Source of the DNA: Methylocystis echinoides
Lineage (GTDB): Bacteria; Pseudomonadota; Alphaproteobacteria; Rhizobiales; Beijerinckiaceae
Assembly (NCBI RefSeq): GCF_027923385.1
Contig: NZ_BSEC01000001.1
Location: 2,058,501 to 2,122,500, forward strand
DNA: 64,000 nt
Direction: 5' to 3'
In this document: positions 14,631 through 27,810 of the stretch, one piece after another
How positions within the stretch are numbered: the stretch's first letter is position 1
Layout: each line of letters begins with the position of its first letter
Made by a program: the position numbers and the translations under genes
The notes under the pieces: generated by a model
The model's input: only the letters and a program-made list of their open reading frames with translations
Told to the model about the DNA's origin: nothing
Databases searched by the model: none

Positions 14631-15095
14631 ATGCGTCACTTCGACCTCTCGCCCCTCTATCGTCAGACCGTGGGCTTTGATCGTCTTTTCAATCTGCTGG
14701 ATCAGGCCGGCGGCGTCGACAGCGCCTCGACCTATCCGCCCTATAATATCGAGCGGACGGGCGAAAACGCCTATCGCGTCACGCTTGCGGTCGCGGGTTT
14801 TTCCCGTGACGAGCTCTCCATAGAGAGCCGCGAGAACACGCTCTCGATCAAGGGCTCCAAGGAGCAGACCGGGCCCGCCGAGGGTCGCGAGGTGCTCCAC
14901 CAGGGCATCGCCGCCCGCGCCTTCGAGCGTCGCTTCCAGCTGGCGGACCATGTCGTTGTCACGGGCGCAAGCTTCGTCAACGGCTTGCTGCATGTCGACC
15001 TCGTGCGCGAGATCCCGGAGGCGCAGAAGCCGCGCCGCATCGAGATTGGCTCGGCCGAACCCACCGCAAAGGTTGTCGAGTCCAAGGCGGCCTGA
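14631..15095 (+). CDS. Hsp20 / IbpA-type small heat shock protein
   Basis: A 154-residue protein. The N-terminal segment (FDLSPLYRQTVGFDRLFNLL) is followed by an alpha-crystallin domain beginning YPPYNIERTGENAYRVTLAVAGF. Further core motifs are ELSIESRENTLSIKG and the signature region RAFERRFQLADHVVVTGASFVNGLLHVDLVR. It acts as an ATP-independent holdase for unfolded proteins in the cytoplasm. GGAGGA 8 bases upstream sets the start at 14631. A strong terminator follows. Confidence 0.93.
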   Translation: MRHFDLSPLYRQTVGFDRLFNLLDQAGGVDSASTYPPYNIERTGENAYRVTLAVAGFSRDELSIESRENTLSIKGSKEQTGPAEGREVLHQGIAARAFERRFQLADHVVVTGASFVNGLLHVDLVREIPEAQKPRRIEIGSAEPTAKVVESKAA

Positions 15096-15119
15096 CCGGC
15101 TAAGCACTCGCAATTTCGG

Positions 15120-15147
15120 GAGGCGCCCCAACGGGCGCCTCTTTTTT
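15120..15147 (+). terminator. Rho-independent terminator after hsp20
   Basis: A 9-bp stem GAGGCGCCC (15120-15128)/GGGCGCCTC (15133-15141) with loop CAAC, followed by six T. Confidence 0.92.
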
Positions 15148-15215
15148 GCTTGTTTTGCGCGCCGCAGCGCCGTCATTGCGCGGTCTCTGCGCGCCGCGCC
15201 TGGACGGGTTGACGT

Positions 15216-16139
15216 CTATTGCGGCTCCTTCGGCGACGCGACGCTGGTCGGCGTCCTTGCGCTGGCGGCCGGGGCGGTGGCCGCGGCGGGCGCGGAAGGC
15301 GTCACGACCGTCATGCCTTCCGCGGGCCTGGGCGGGACGATGGCGCGATGCGAACCGCCGGTGGTGCGCGCGGCAACCGGGCGCGGGGGAAGCTTTGCGG
15401 CGGGAGCCGCTGGCCTGGGCTCCGACGCAGCGGCCGCGTCGCTCTTTTGCGCCGACTTGGCTGGCGCCGACATGGCGGGCGCCGAAATGGCAGGCGACTT
15501 GTCCGCCTGCATCCTGTCCGGCTCGGGTCTGCTGTCGCCCGAAGGCGCGGGGGGCTGTGGCCGGGCCACTTCAACCTTTGGCGGTTCCGCTGGTTTGGCG
15601 CTGTCGGGCGCTTTGCCGGCTTCGACCGGCTTTGGCGCGTCGGCGGGTCTTGGTGCGTCGGGTCTCGGCCCGTCGGGTCTCGGCGCCGCGGCGTCGGCGG
15701 GCGGAATCTTTGCGCTCTTGGCGGCAGGCGGGCGCCGGGTCTCGGGGCCGTCCTGCGGGAGGCGCTCATCCGGCGGCGGCGGGGGACCGAGCCGCGTGAT
15801 GTGGAGCACCTCTCCCTCATAGGGGTCGATGAAGAAACGCGCCTGACCGTCGCGCCGACTGACGCCGGTCGCCACGACCTCGTCGCCGCGCCGACCGAGC
15901 GGACCGACGAGAGCATAACCGGCGCGCCCGAGAATCCGGGCAATGGCGCGGCGCGATCCGTAACGCGGAAGCTCGTCGTCGTCCGGCGGAAGGTCGTCGC
16001 GATAGCCGTGGAAGTAGGGCTGCAGGAATTGCGCGCTTGCCGGCCCGGCCGCGCCGCAGGCGAGGGCCAGTCCGAACGCGAGCCGCAGGCGCCTGCTGCG
16101 CCACAGAGAAGATATGTGTGCGATCCCCAAGAGCGTCAC
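15216..16139 (-). CDS. Exported Pro/Ala-rich protein with a PepSY-like N-terminal domain
   Basis: About 307 residues from the GTG at 16139; the open frame extends to a GTG at 16250, so the start is uncertain. A hydrophobic segment (LRLAFGLALACGAAG, ending ASA/Q) looks like a signal peptide. The region around RRAIARILGRAGYALVGPLG ... GQARFFIDPYEGEVLHITRL has a PepSY-like helix-strand pattern. The remaining 190 residues are a low-complexity Pro/Ala/Lys stretch, perhaps spanning the cell wall. Function unknown. It converges with hsp20. Confidence 0.7.
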   Translation of the reverse strand: MTLLGIAHISSLWRSRRLRLAFGLALACGAAGPASAQFLQPYFHGYRDDLPPDDDELPRYGSRRAIARILGRAGYALVGPLGRRGDEVVATGVSRRDGQARFFIDPYEGEVLHITRLGPPPPPDERLPQDGPETRRPPAAKSAKIPPADAAAPRPDGPRPDAPRPADAPKPVEAGKAPDSAKPAEPPKVEVARPQPPAPSGDSRPEPDRMQADKSPAISAPAMSAPAKSAQKSDAAAASEPRPAAPAAKLPPRPVAARTTGGSHRAIVPPRPAEGMTVVTPSAPAAATAPAASARTPTSVASPKEPQ

Positions 16140-16599
16140 TCCCGCGCGAGCGTCGCCCCCGCGCCTGGGGCCGACTTTTGTCCGCGATTGCGGCGGCGGT
16201 TGGACCGTGGAGTGCGGGAACCGCCGCAATATTGGGCGGTTGCTTGTCACCGGGGCATAAATCTGGCAACAATCATGGGCGTCGATATGTCAGTGCTGCT
16301 GACCTTTCGACGCCGTCTGTCCGCTGACCACAATTTGTCCTGTTTTTCCGCTGGTTATGCGGGGAGGAGGACGATTGGCGGCGGGGGCTCGATCTGGCGC
16401 GCCTTTTGCCTGAAGGCGCAGCGACCGGGCCGGGGCGACGCCTGAACAGCGGCCGGGTTGGCCGGATGCGAGCGGGGGCTGGACGAAGCGCAGGCGCGCT
16501 TCTCTCCGTCCGGTTCTTGCTCTATGCAGTTTTTTGAATCGAGGATGTGACGGGGTGAAGGCCGCTTGAAGCGCCGCGCCGCGTCGGGGAGACGCCGCC
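16140..16599. other. Intergenic region upstream of gltB, no gene seen
   Basis: This stretch separates the divergently read exported protein gene and gltB. Frames crossing it are Arg/Gly-rich shadows. It presumably holds both promoters. I see no clear sigma-54 (GG-N10-GC) element. GGGGAG 8 bases before ATG 16600 is the gltB ribosome binding site. Confidence 0.5.
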
Positions 16600-21300
<4,701 letters not shown>

Positions 21301-21495
21301 GCCGGCCGTCTCCCCGCGCGCGTCGGGCCGACCGGCTTGACGGGCAGAACACGAAAGCGTTTAGAACTCAAAACCCGCTGTGGCGGCGGCTGTCGGCAGG
21401 CTGGCGAAATTCGCCTTTGCAGCCTGTCGGATGATCGGGGCAGAGTTTCGCCCCGGTCACGGCTGGAGCCCGATGCGAAAGGTTGGGATGCACTC

Positions 21496-22914
21496 ATGGG
21501 CAAGGTCACGGGCTTTCTCGAAATCGACCGGCAGGACCGCAAATACAAGCCGGCGGCCGACCGCATTCGTCATTACGACGAATTCGTCATCCCGCTGACG
21601 GAGGAGGCGACCCGCAGTCAGGCGTCGCGCTGCATGGATTGCGGCATCCCGTTCTGCCACAATGGCTGCCCGGTCAATAACCAGATCCCGGACTGGAACG
21701 ACCTGGTCTTCCATGGCGACTGGAAGCGCGCGCTCGCCAATCTCCACTCGACCAACAACTTCCCCGAATTCACCGGCCGCATCTGCCCCGCGCCCTGCGA
21801 GGCGTCCTGCACGCTCAACCTTCAGGACCAGCCGGTCACCATCAAGACCATCGAATGCTCGATCGTCGACCGCGGCTTCGCCGAGGGCTGGGTCGTTCCC
21901 GAGCCGCCGAGGCGCAAGACCGGCCGTTGCGTTGCGGTCATCGGCTCCGGCCCGGCGGGTCTCGCGGCCGCGCAGCAGCTGGCCCGCGCCGGCCATGACG
22001 TGAATGTTTACGAGAAGGCGGCCAAGCCCGGCGGTCTGTTGCGCTATGGCATCCCGGACTTCAAGATGGAGAAGCATCTGATCGACCGCCGCGTCGAGCA
22101 GATGGAGGCGGAGGGCGTGACCTTCCACTGCAATGTGCATGTCGGCGTCGATATCAACATCCGCGAGCTGATCGCGAGCCACGACGCGGTGGTCCTCGCT
22201 GGCGGGGCAGAGAACCCGCGCGATCTGCCGATCCCCGGCCGCGAGCTGCGGGGCGTGCACTTCGCCATGGATTTCCTCGCGCAGCAGAACCGCCGCGTTT
22301 CCGGCGAGCCGCTCACCACCAATGAGCCGGTTCTGGCGACCGGCAAGCATGTCGTCGTCATCGGCGGCGGCGACACGGGCTCCGACTGCATCGGCACCTC
22401 GGTGCGTCATGGCGCGCTGTCGGTGACGCAGCTCGAAATCATGCCGCGCCCGCCGGAGAAGGAAAACAAGCTGCTGACCTGGCCCGACTGGCCGCTGAAG
22501 CTGCGCACCTCCTCCTCGCACGAGGAGGGCTCGGCCCGCGAATTCTCGGTGGTGACGAAGGAGTTCGTCGGCGAGGGCGGCGTCGTGACGGGCCTGCGCT
22601 GCGTGCGCGTCGACGGCAAGATGCAGGAGGTTCCCGACAGCTCCTTCATCATCAGGGCCGATCTGGTGCTGCTGGCGATGGGCTTCGTCTCGCCGGTGCG
22701 GGAAGGGCTTCTGGAGCAGGCCGGCGTCGATTTCGACAATCGCGGCAATGTCGCAGCCGATACGAAAAGCTATAAATCGACGCGCGAAAAGGTTTTCGCG
22801 TGCGGAGACATGCGGCGTGGACAATCGCTCGTGGTGTGGGCCATTCGCGAGGGACGTCAGTGCGCCCATGCGGTCGACCTGCACCTGATGGGCGAAACAA
22901 ATCTGCCAAGGTGA
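21496..22914 (+). CDS. gltD: Glutamate synthase (NADPH) small subunit
   Basis: A 472-residue beta subunit. The N-terminal Cys-rich region ([20 protein letters not shown] and [11 protein letters not shown]) holds the 4Fe-4S clusters. The FAD-binding motif is [17 protein letters not shown] and the NADPH-binding motif is [16 protein letters not shown] terminal [18 protein letters not shown] block completes the family pattern. It feeds electrons from NADPH to the large subunit. The ATG at 21496 gives the normal length; the upstream open frame has no protein character. Confidence 0.97.
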   Translation: MGKVTGFLEIDRQDRKYKPAADRIRHYDEFVIPLTEEATRSQASRCMDCGIPFCHNGCPVNNQIPDWNDLVFHGDWKRALANLHSTNNFPEFTGRICPAPCEASCTLNLQDQPVTIKTIECSIVDRGFAEGWVVPEPPRRKTGRCVAVIGSGPAGLAAAQQLARAGHDVNVYEKAAKPGGLLRYGIPDFKMEKHLIDRRVEQMEAEGVTFHCNVHVGVDINIRELIASHDAVVLAGGAENPRDLPIPGRELRGVHFAMDFLAQQNRRVSGEPLTTNEPVLATGKHVVVIGGGDTGSDCIGTSVRHGALSVTQLEIMPRPPEKENKLLTWPDWPLKLRTSSSHEEGSAREFSVVTKEFVGEGGVVTGLRCVRVDGKMQEVPDSSFIIRADLVLLAMGFVSPVREGLLEQAGVDFDNRGNVAADTKSYKSTREKVFACGDMRRGQSLVVWAIREGRQCAHAVDLHLMGETNLPR

Positions 22915-22920
22915 GGACAT

Positions 22921-23130
22921 ATGGTCAGCGAGAAGCTTAATCTCTGGTACTGCGATACTTTCGTCACCCAGCCGTGGCAGTTTTTCTTTCTGGTGGTCGC
23001 TCTGGCCGGAGCCTTTTTCTACGGTCGCGGCAAGCACAAGCTCGGCTGGATCCTGATCGGGATATGGGTGACGGTGACGATCACTTTCTCGGCGCTGACC
23101 AATTTCGTCTTTAGCTGCAATCTGGATTGA
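22921..23130 (+). CDS. Small membrane protein, two transmembrane helices
   Basis: A 69-residue protein with helices at about residues 18-36 (WQFFFLVVALAGAFFYG) and 41-62 (LGWILIGIWVTVTITFSALT), joined by a short basic loop (RGKHK). It starts 6 bases after gltD with GAGGAC upstream and so is probably co-transcribed with gltBD. No family recognised. Confidence 0.7.
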   Translation: MVSEKLNLWYCDTFVTQPWQFFFLVVALAGAFFYGRGKHKLGWILIGIWVTVTITFSALTNFVFSCNLD

Positions 23131-23166
23131 GGCGCGGCCTCTCCGGAGACAGCGTTTCAAAAGCAA

Positions 23167-23199
23167 AGCCCCGGCGTCTCCGCCGGGGCTTACTTTTTT
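23167..23199 (+). terminator. Rho-independent terminator ending the gltBD operon
   Basis: A 10-bp stem AGCCCCGGCG (23167-23176)/CGCCGGGGCT (23181-23190) with loop TCTC, followed by TACTTTTTTT. Confidence 0.92.
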
Positions 23200-23205
23200 T
23201 GCTGA

Positions 23206-23336
23206 CCCCTCATCCGGCGCTTCGCGCCACCTTCTCCCGCAAGGGGAGAAGGGTTTCACGTCGCTAGATTGCTGATCCGCCCTTCTCCCCTTGCGGGAGA
23301 AGGCGCCCCTCGCGTCAGCGAGGGTCGGATGAGGGG
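23206..23336. repeat. Palindromic intergenic repeat, rhizobial type
   Basis: Two arms of 24 bases (23230-23253 and 23280-23303) are exact reverse complements. Outer arms CCCTCATCCG-like at 23206 and 23326 are also complementary. The whole unit could fold into one long cruciform. Related elements occur at 29671, 39664 and 40574. Confidence 0.85.
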
Positions 23337-23391
23337 GCGCCACCTTGCGGGAGAACGCAGTCCCCGCGACGCAGAGGCGGATAAAAGGACC

Positions 23392-24057
23392 TCAGAGAAC
23401 GACCACCGCCGTTCCCACCTTCACGCGCTTGAAAAGATCGCTGACATCCTCATTCGTCATGCGAATGCAGCCGGAGGAGACGGCCTGACCGATGGTCCAG
23501 GGTTCGTTGGAGCCGTGGATACGGAACATGGTGTCCTTTTCGCCGGAATAGAGATACATGGCGCGCGCGCCGAGCGGATTGTCCTCGCCGCCGGCCATAT
23601 GGCGCGGCAGATCGGGCCGGCGCTTCAGCATGTCCTTCGGCGGCGTCCAGTCCGGCCAGCTTTCCTTGCGGCCGATGCGGACGCGACCCTTCCAGGTAAA
23701 GCCCTCGCGGCCGACGCCGATGCCGTAGCGCATCGCCTGTCCATTGCCGAGCGAGAGATAAAGGCGCCGGCCCTCGGTGTCGACGGTGATGGTGCCAGCG
23801 CGCTCATTGGTCGGGTCGGACACCATTTCGCGCGTCGATGTCGGATATTCGCGGCCGAGCTGCGTATCGTCCGGCGCGGCCTGCTGTTGCTGGGGATCGC
23901 CGCCGTAATAGGCTGTCATGTCGGCAGCGGCGGGCTGGTCCTCGAAGAGGGCCATGAAACCGCGCTCGTCGGCCATGGCGCCCGTCGCGATCCCTGCCGC
24001 CAGCGAGAAAGCGGCTACCGCGAGAAACCGGCCCGAGCGGGAGGTGTAATCAGGCAT
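23392..24057 (-). CDS. L,D-transpeptidase (YkuD domain)
   Basis: A 221-residue exported protein with a signal peptide (FLAVAAFSLAAGIATGAMA). The YkuD catalytic domain starts at about residue 90 (GTITVDTEGRRLYLSLGNG) and holds the active-site region IHGSNEPWTIGQAVSSGCIR, with the His, Ser-Gly and nucleophile Cys. Such enzymes form 3-3 peptidoglycan crosslinks or attach proteins to the cell wall in the periplasm. The length is typical of the single-domain ErfK/YbiS type of Rhizobiales. It stands alone, with a palindromic repeat just downstream. Confidence 0.93.
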   Translation of the reverse strand: MPDYTSRSGRFLAVAAFSLAAGIATGAMADERGFMALFEDQPAAADMTAYYGGDPQQQQAAPDDTQLGREYPTSTREMVSDPTNERAGTITVDTEGRRLYLSLGNGQAMRYGIGVGREGFTWKGRVRIGRKESWPDWTPPKDMLKRRPDLPRHMAGGEDNPLGARAMYLYSGEKDTMFRIHGSNEPWTIGQAVSSGCIRMTNEDVSDLFKRVKVGTAVVVL

Positions 24058-24171
24058 TTTTGTGGCTCCGCAAAAATCTCTGGCGAGAAAATGCGCAAGC
24101 CCCGGAATGGTTCCGGTTAAATTAACGGAATACGAATTTCAGCCACCGGGCCAGCCGCGATGGTTAACGCG

Positions 24172-25482
24172 TCATTGCGGCTGCGGCGCGGGCTCCTTCC
24201 AGAGATAGTCGTCGGCGCGATTGGCGCGCGCCGGCTGGTCGCCGCCTTCGACGAAAACATGCCGCGCAAGCGCCTGCGCATCGGCGCTCGCCGTCGTCGG
24301 CGCGGGGGCTGCGCGGGCCAGTTCGCCGCCGCCCGCGGGCGGTCCGCCGAGCGCTTGAACGGGTCCGATGGCCGGGCGCTCGGGCAGGGCGGGCGCGTCG
24401 GATGTGGCGGGTTTGACCGGCGAGCGGAAGACGATCGGCGCGCCAGTGTTCTGAGGCGCCGCCGCCTGCGCGGGCGCCGTGGCGGGCGCATCCGTCGCGG
24501 GCGCCGCCGCCGTCGGCTGTTCCGGCGCGGCGGGCCGGGCGCCGTCGTAAAGCTTCTTGATTTCATTGGCGACGAAATGGGCGACGCTCAGCCCGCCGGC
24601 TTCGGTGAGATGGACGCCGTCCGCGGTGCGCAGCTTCACGATCTGGCCGTTGATGTCCGGCCCGAAGGCGCTGAACTGCCCCTTCTCGTCCGCGAGCGCC
24701 TCCCACAGATCGACATAGACGCCGCCATCCTTCGTCACCGCCTCGCGATAGATGTCGTTGAGCTTGCCCATGTCCGCCGAGAAGCTCTCGTTCTTCATCA
24801 CCGGCAGGCCGACCCACACCACGGGAATCTTCTTCTCGCGGAAGGGAGCGAGCACGGCGTCGATGCGGGCCTTGTAGAGTTCGCGCCAGCGCGGCGACAG
24901 CGGCTCCTCGCTTTTGGCGCCGTCGCGCAGCGGCTGGCGGTCGTTGGAGCCGAGCATGATGACAGCGACGTCGATCTTCTGCGGGCCATTGGCGATGTCG
25001 CGCGCGGCCTTGGGCCAGTCGTAGAAATCGTCGCGCACGAGGCCGGAGCTTTCCTTCGCTTTCTTCACGACGCCGATTTCCGGCTTGTCGGCGAAGGTTT
25101 CCTCGAGCCCGTTGGCCAGCAGCAGGGCGAATGTGTCGCCCATCACGCCAACAAAATAATTCGCCGCGACGTCCGGTTTGGCGGCGTCGGGCTTCCCCTC
25201 GCTCTCGGCGGGCGCCGCGGTCTCGGTGCGCTTGCCGCGCTTTTGAGTGGCGGCGCGGTTGCTCTCGCCGCTGCGCCAATAGGTTGGGGGCCGGTTTTCC
25301 TGATGCGGCATGATGCGGCGAACGCGCGGCTGCGAAGACGACCGCGGCTCATGCGACCGGCCGGGACTGCCGAAAATGCTGCCGAAAAATTCCGAGAAGG
25401 GGTCCTGCGCCAAAGCCTCGGGCGCGGTCGCCAAAAAGACTGCGAGCGCCAGCGCCGCAATCGCCAAAAGCCGGGAGAACAT
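24172..25482 (-). CDS. Exported SGNH/GDSL-fold protein, DUF459 type
   Basis: A 436-residue exported protein with a signal peptide (MFSRLLAIAALALAVFLATA). An SGNH-like domain spans about residues 110-330: block I YFVGVMGDTFALLLANGL, block III VIMLGSNDRQPL and block V DGVHLTEAG. The usual Ser of GDS in block I is Thr here, so catalysis by the classical triad is doubtful. A Pro/Ala-rich tail of about 110 residues follows. ATG 25482 is chosen because GGAG precedes it and the signal peptide begins there; ATG 25509 is the alternative. DUF459 proteins are envelope proteins of uncertain function. Confidence 0.8.
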   Translation of the reverse strand: MFSRLLAIAALALAVFLATAPEALAQDPFSEFFGSIFGSPGRSHEPRSSSQPRVRRIMPHQENRPPTYWRSGESNRAATQKRGKRTETAAPAESEGKPDAAKPDVAANYFVGVMGDTFALLLANGLEETFADKPEIGVVKKAKESSGLVRDDFYDWPKAARDIANGPQKIDVAVIMLGSNDRQPLRDGAKSEEPLSPRWRELYKARIDAVLAPFREKKIPVVWVGLPVMKNESFSADMGKLNDIYREAVTKDGGVYVDLWEALADEKGQFSAFGPDINGQIVKLRTADGVHLTEAGGLSVAHFVANEIKKLYDGARPAAPEQPTAAAPATDAPATAPAQAAAPQNTGAPIVFRSPVKPATSDAPALPERPAIGPVQALGGPPAGGGELARAAPAPTTASADAQALARHVFVEGGDQPARANRADDYLWKEPAPQPQ

Positions 25483-25626
25483 GGCTCCAACTATGCATTT
25501 CTTCGCCATGCCCCAATATAAGGGCGCGCGGGGCTGCTTCGCAAATCGCGTCTTGACGCGGCAAGCCCGTTCGGGGCCCAATCAGCCGCCGAGTCGTGTC
25601 TTGAAAGAACGGGCAAGGGAAACGGA

Positions 25627-26079
25627 ATGCGGAAATTCGGGTTGGGATTCGCCCTTCTGGCGCTCGTCTGTGGCGCAGGGTCGGGCGCGCTGGCGCAGGT
25701 GCGCGATCACGATCCGCCGGCGGAATTCCGTTATCCCCGCTTCACCGGGGCCGTGCCGCTTTGCGGCGACGCGCTCGTGCTCAGCGAGCTTTCCTACAGC
25801 TTCGCCGGCCGCGAGGCGGAGTTCTGGAATTCCGGCCTCGCCATCGAGGGCTATTATCCGCCCGAGGAAATCGGCTATCGCACCAATGGGCTGAGCTATA
25901 TCCCGCGCCGCTATTGCCGGACGATGGCGCTGTTCAACGACGGTGTGCTCCGCAAGGTCGTCTATAATGTCGCCGAGGCGCAGGGCTTCATCGGCATCGG
26001 ACCCGGCGTCACCTGGTGCGTCGAGGGGCTTGACCGTAACCATGCCTTCAGTCCGAATTGTCGCGCGGCCGGGCCTTGA
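25627..26079 (+). CDS. Exported hypothetical protein
   Basis: A 150-residue protein with a signal peptide (MRKFGLGFALLALVCGAGSG, cleavage near ALA/Q). The mature part has four Cys and aromatic-rich segments (AEFWNSGLAIEGYYPPEEIG, YIPRRYCRTMALFNDGVLRK). It resembles unnamed exported proteins of Rhizobiales. It lies 32 bases upstream of an RNase T2 gene in the same direction and may share its transcript. Function unknown. Confidence 0.7.
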   Translation: MRKFGLGFALLALVCGAGSGALAQVRDHDPPAEFRYPRFTGAVPLCGDALVLSELSYSFAGREAEFWNSGLAIEGYYPPEEIGYRTNGLSYIPRRYCRTMALFNDGVLRKVVYNVAEAQGFIGIGPGVTWCVEGLDRNHAFSPNCRAAGP

Positions 26080-26111
26080 GAGCGGCCGCGTTTCGGACAA
26101 GGGGTTTCTCG

Positions 26112-26894
26112 ATGTTGCGTTCTTTTCTGACCGCCCGGGCGGTCGCATTCGCGGGTCTTTTCGCTGTTCTCGCCTTTGGCCCGCCGGCCGCCGCAAAGGA
26201 TGATGACTGCATCCTCGATAACTGCGCGGACAGGCTGCCGCCGAAGCCGCAGGCCGAGAAGGCGCAGCCGGCTCCCGAGGCGCGGACGGACGCGGCCAGG
26301 AGCGACGGCGGTTTTCGCAGCGGCGCCCCCGCAAAGGATTTCGATTTCTATGTGCTGGCGCTGAGCTGGTCGCCGGGCTTCTGCGACAGCGTCGAGGGCT
26401 CGCATGACCAGTGCGAGCCGGGAAAGGGGCTGGGCTTCGTCGTGCACGGGCTATGGCCGCAGTACGAGCGCGGCTTTCCCAGTGATTGCGCCGGTCCGCG
26501 TTCGCCGTCGCGCATTGCGCTGGAGCGCGCCGAGGGTCTCTTTCCCGATGCGCGGCTCGCCCGCTATGAATGGCGCAAGCATGGGACCTGCTCCGGCAAG
26601 AGCCCGAGCGACTATTTTGGCGATGTCGCGCGCGCCCGCGAGGCGGTGACCATCCCCTCGCTTTTCGTGCGGCCGACGCGGGAGCAGAGCTTCACGCCGA
26701 TCGATGTCGAGCGCGCCTTCTACGACGCCAATCCGCGCCTGCGGCCGGGCATGATGGCGGTGTCCTGCCGTCGCAATGTCTTCGAGGGCGTGCGCATCTG
26801 CCTGTCGAAGGATCTGCGCGAGTTCCGCGCCTGTCCGGACGTCGTCCAGCACGGCTGCCGTCAGCGCGAGATCACCGCGCCCGCGCCCCTGTGA
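26112..26894 (+). CDS. Exported ribonuclease T2 family protein
   Basis: A 260-residue protein with a signal peptide (LTARAVAFAGLFAVLAFG, cleavage near AAA/K). Both catalytic blocks of the T2 family are present: CAS I FVVHGLWPQYERG and CAS II YEWRKHGTCSGKSP, each with its active His, plus the YVLALSWSPGFC start of the fold. These enzymes cut RNA without base preference to 2',3'-cyclic products. The signal peptide places it in the periplasm or outside. The ATG at 26112 begins the signal peptide. Confidence 0.93.
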   Translation: MLRSFLTARAVAFAGLFAVLAFGPPAAAKDDDCILDNCADRLPPKPQAEKAQPAPEARTDAARSDGGFRSGAPAKDFDFYVLALSWSPGFCDSVEGSHDQCEPGKGLGFVVHGLWPQYERGFPSDCAGPRSPSRIALERAEGLFPDARLARYEWRKHGTCSGKSPSDYFGDVARAREAVTIPSLFVRPTREQSFTPIDVERAFYDANPRLRPGMMAVSCRRNVFEGVRICLSKDLREFRACPDVVQHGCRQREITAPAPL

Positions 26895-26907
26895 CCGAAC
26901 GATGTGA

Positions 26908-27753
26908 ATGAACTACCGCCACGGCTTCCACGCCGGCAATTTCGCGGATGTGTTCAAGCACGCCCTGCTGGCGCGGCTCCTTGTCTATCTGACGCGCAAG
27001 GATGCGCCCTTTCGCGTCATCGACACACATGCGGGAGAGGGCGTCTATGACCTCGCCGCAGACGAGGCCGAGCGCACCCTCGAATGGGAAGGCGGGATCG
27101 GCCGTCTTGCCGATCTGCACGGCGCCGACGACGAGACGCGCGCGCTGCTCGCGCCTTATCTCGATTGCGTCGGCGCGTTCGGGGAGGAAGGGCGTCCCGC
27201 GCTCTATCCCGGCTCGCCGATGATCGCGGCGCGGCTGATGCGCGCGCAGGATCGCGCCATCTTTTGCGAGCTGCGCCCCGACGCCTACGAGACGCTGCGC
27301 TATCGCTTCGGCCGCGACGCGCGGGTGAAGACGATCCATATCGACGGCTATACCGGGCTCGGCGCCTATGTGCCGCCGAAGGAGCGGCGCGGGCTCGTGC
27401 TCATTGATCCGCCCTTCGAGCGCACGGACGAATTCGCGGCGATGTTCGAGGCCTTTCTCGCGGCTCATGCGAAATGGCCGGGCGGCGTTTATGCGCTGTG
27501 GCATCCCTCCAAGGATGCGCGGGCGGAAAGAGCCTTCCTCGATGGCTTCGGGAAGGCGGGCGTGAAGCGGACGCTGCGTCTGTCGCTCGCGGTCGCGAGC
27601 GGCGGCGAAGGCCTGCGCCGCACCGGCCTCGTGGTGGTCAACCCGCCCTTTGTCTTCGAGCAGGAAGCGACGAAGATACTGTCGTTTCTGAGCGCCCGGC
27701 TTGCGCAGGGCGCCGGCGCGGGCTTCGAGATCGAACGGCTGACGGGGGAGTAA
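26908..27753 (+). CDS. rlmJ: 23S rRNA (adenine(2030)-N6)-methyltransferase
   Basis: A 281-residue protein opening MNYRHGFHAGNFADVFKHAL, the RlmJ signature. It has the SAM-binding RVIDTHAGEGVYDL loop and the catalytic N6-adenine motif as LVLIDPPFERTDEF. It modifies A2030 of 23S rRNA. Length and order agree with the family. It begins 13 bases after the RNase T2 stop, so the two RNA-acting enzymes may share a transcript by chance of position. Confidence 0.95.
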   Translation: MNYRHGFHAGNFADVFKHALLARLLVYLTRKDAPFRVIDTHAGEGVYDLAADEAERTLEWEGGIGRLADLHGADDETRALLAPYLDCVGAFGEEGRPALYPGSPMIAARLMRAQDRAIFCELRPDAYETLRYRFGRDARVKTIHIDGYTGLGAYVPPKERRGLVLIDPPFERTDEFAAMFEAFLAAHAKWPGGVYALWHPSKDARAERAFLDGFGKAGVKRTLRLSLAVASGGEGLRRTGLVVVNPPFVFEQEATKILSFLSARLAQGAGAGFEIERLTGE

Positions 27754-27810
27754 GCGTTTTGCCATCCCTCCCCGTAACAGGGAGGGATGCGTGCGCACCC
27801 GGCGTCGCCG

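Noticed and set aside
21457..23343. 628-codon minus-strand frame over gltD
   Set aside because: It is the antisense shadow of gltD plus the palindromic repeat; there is no protein character.
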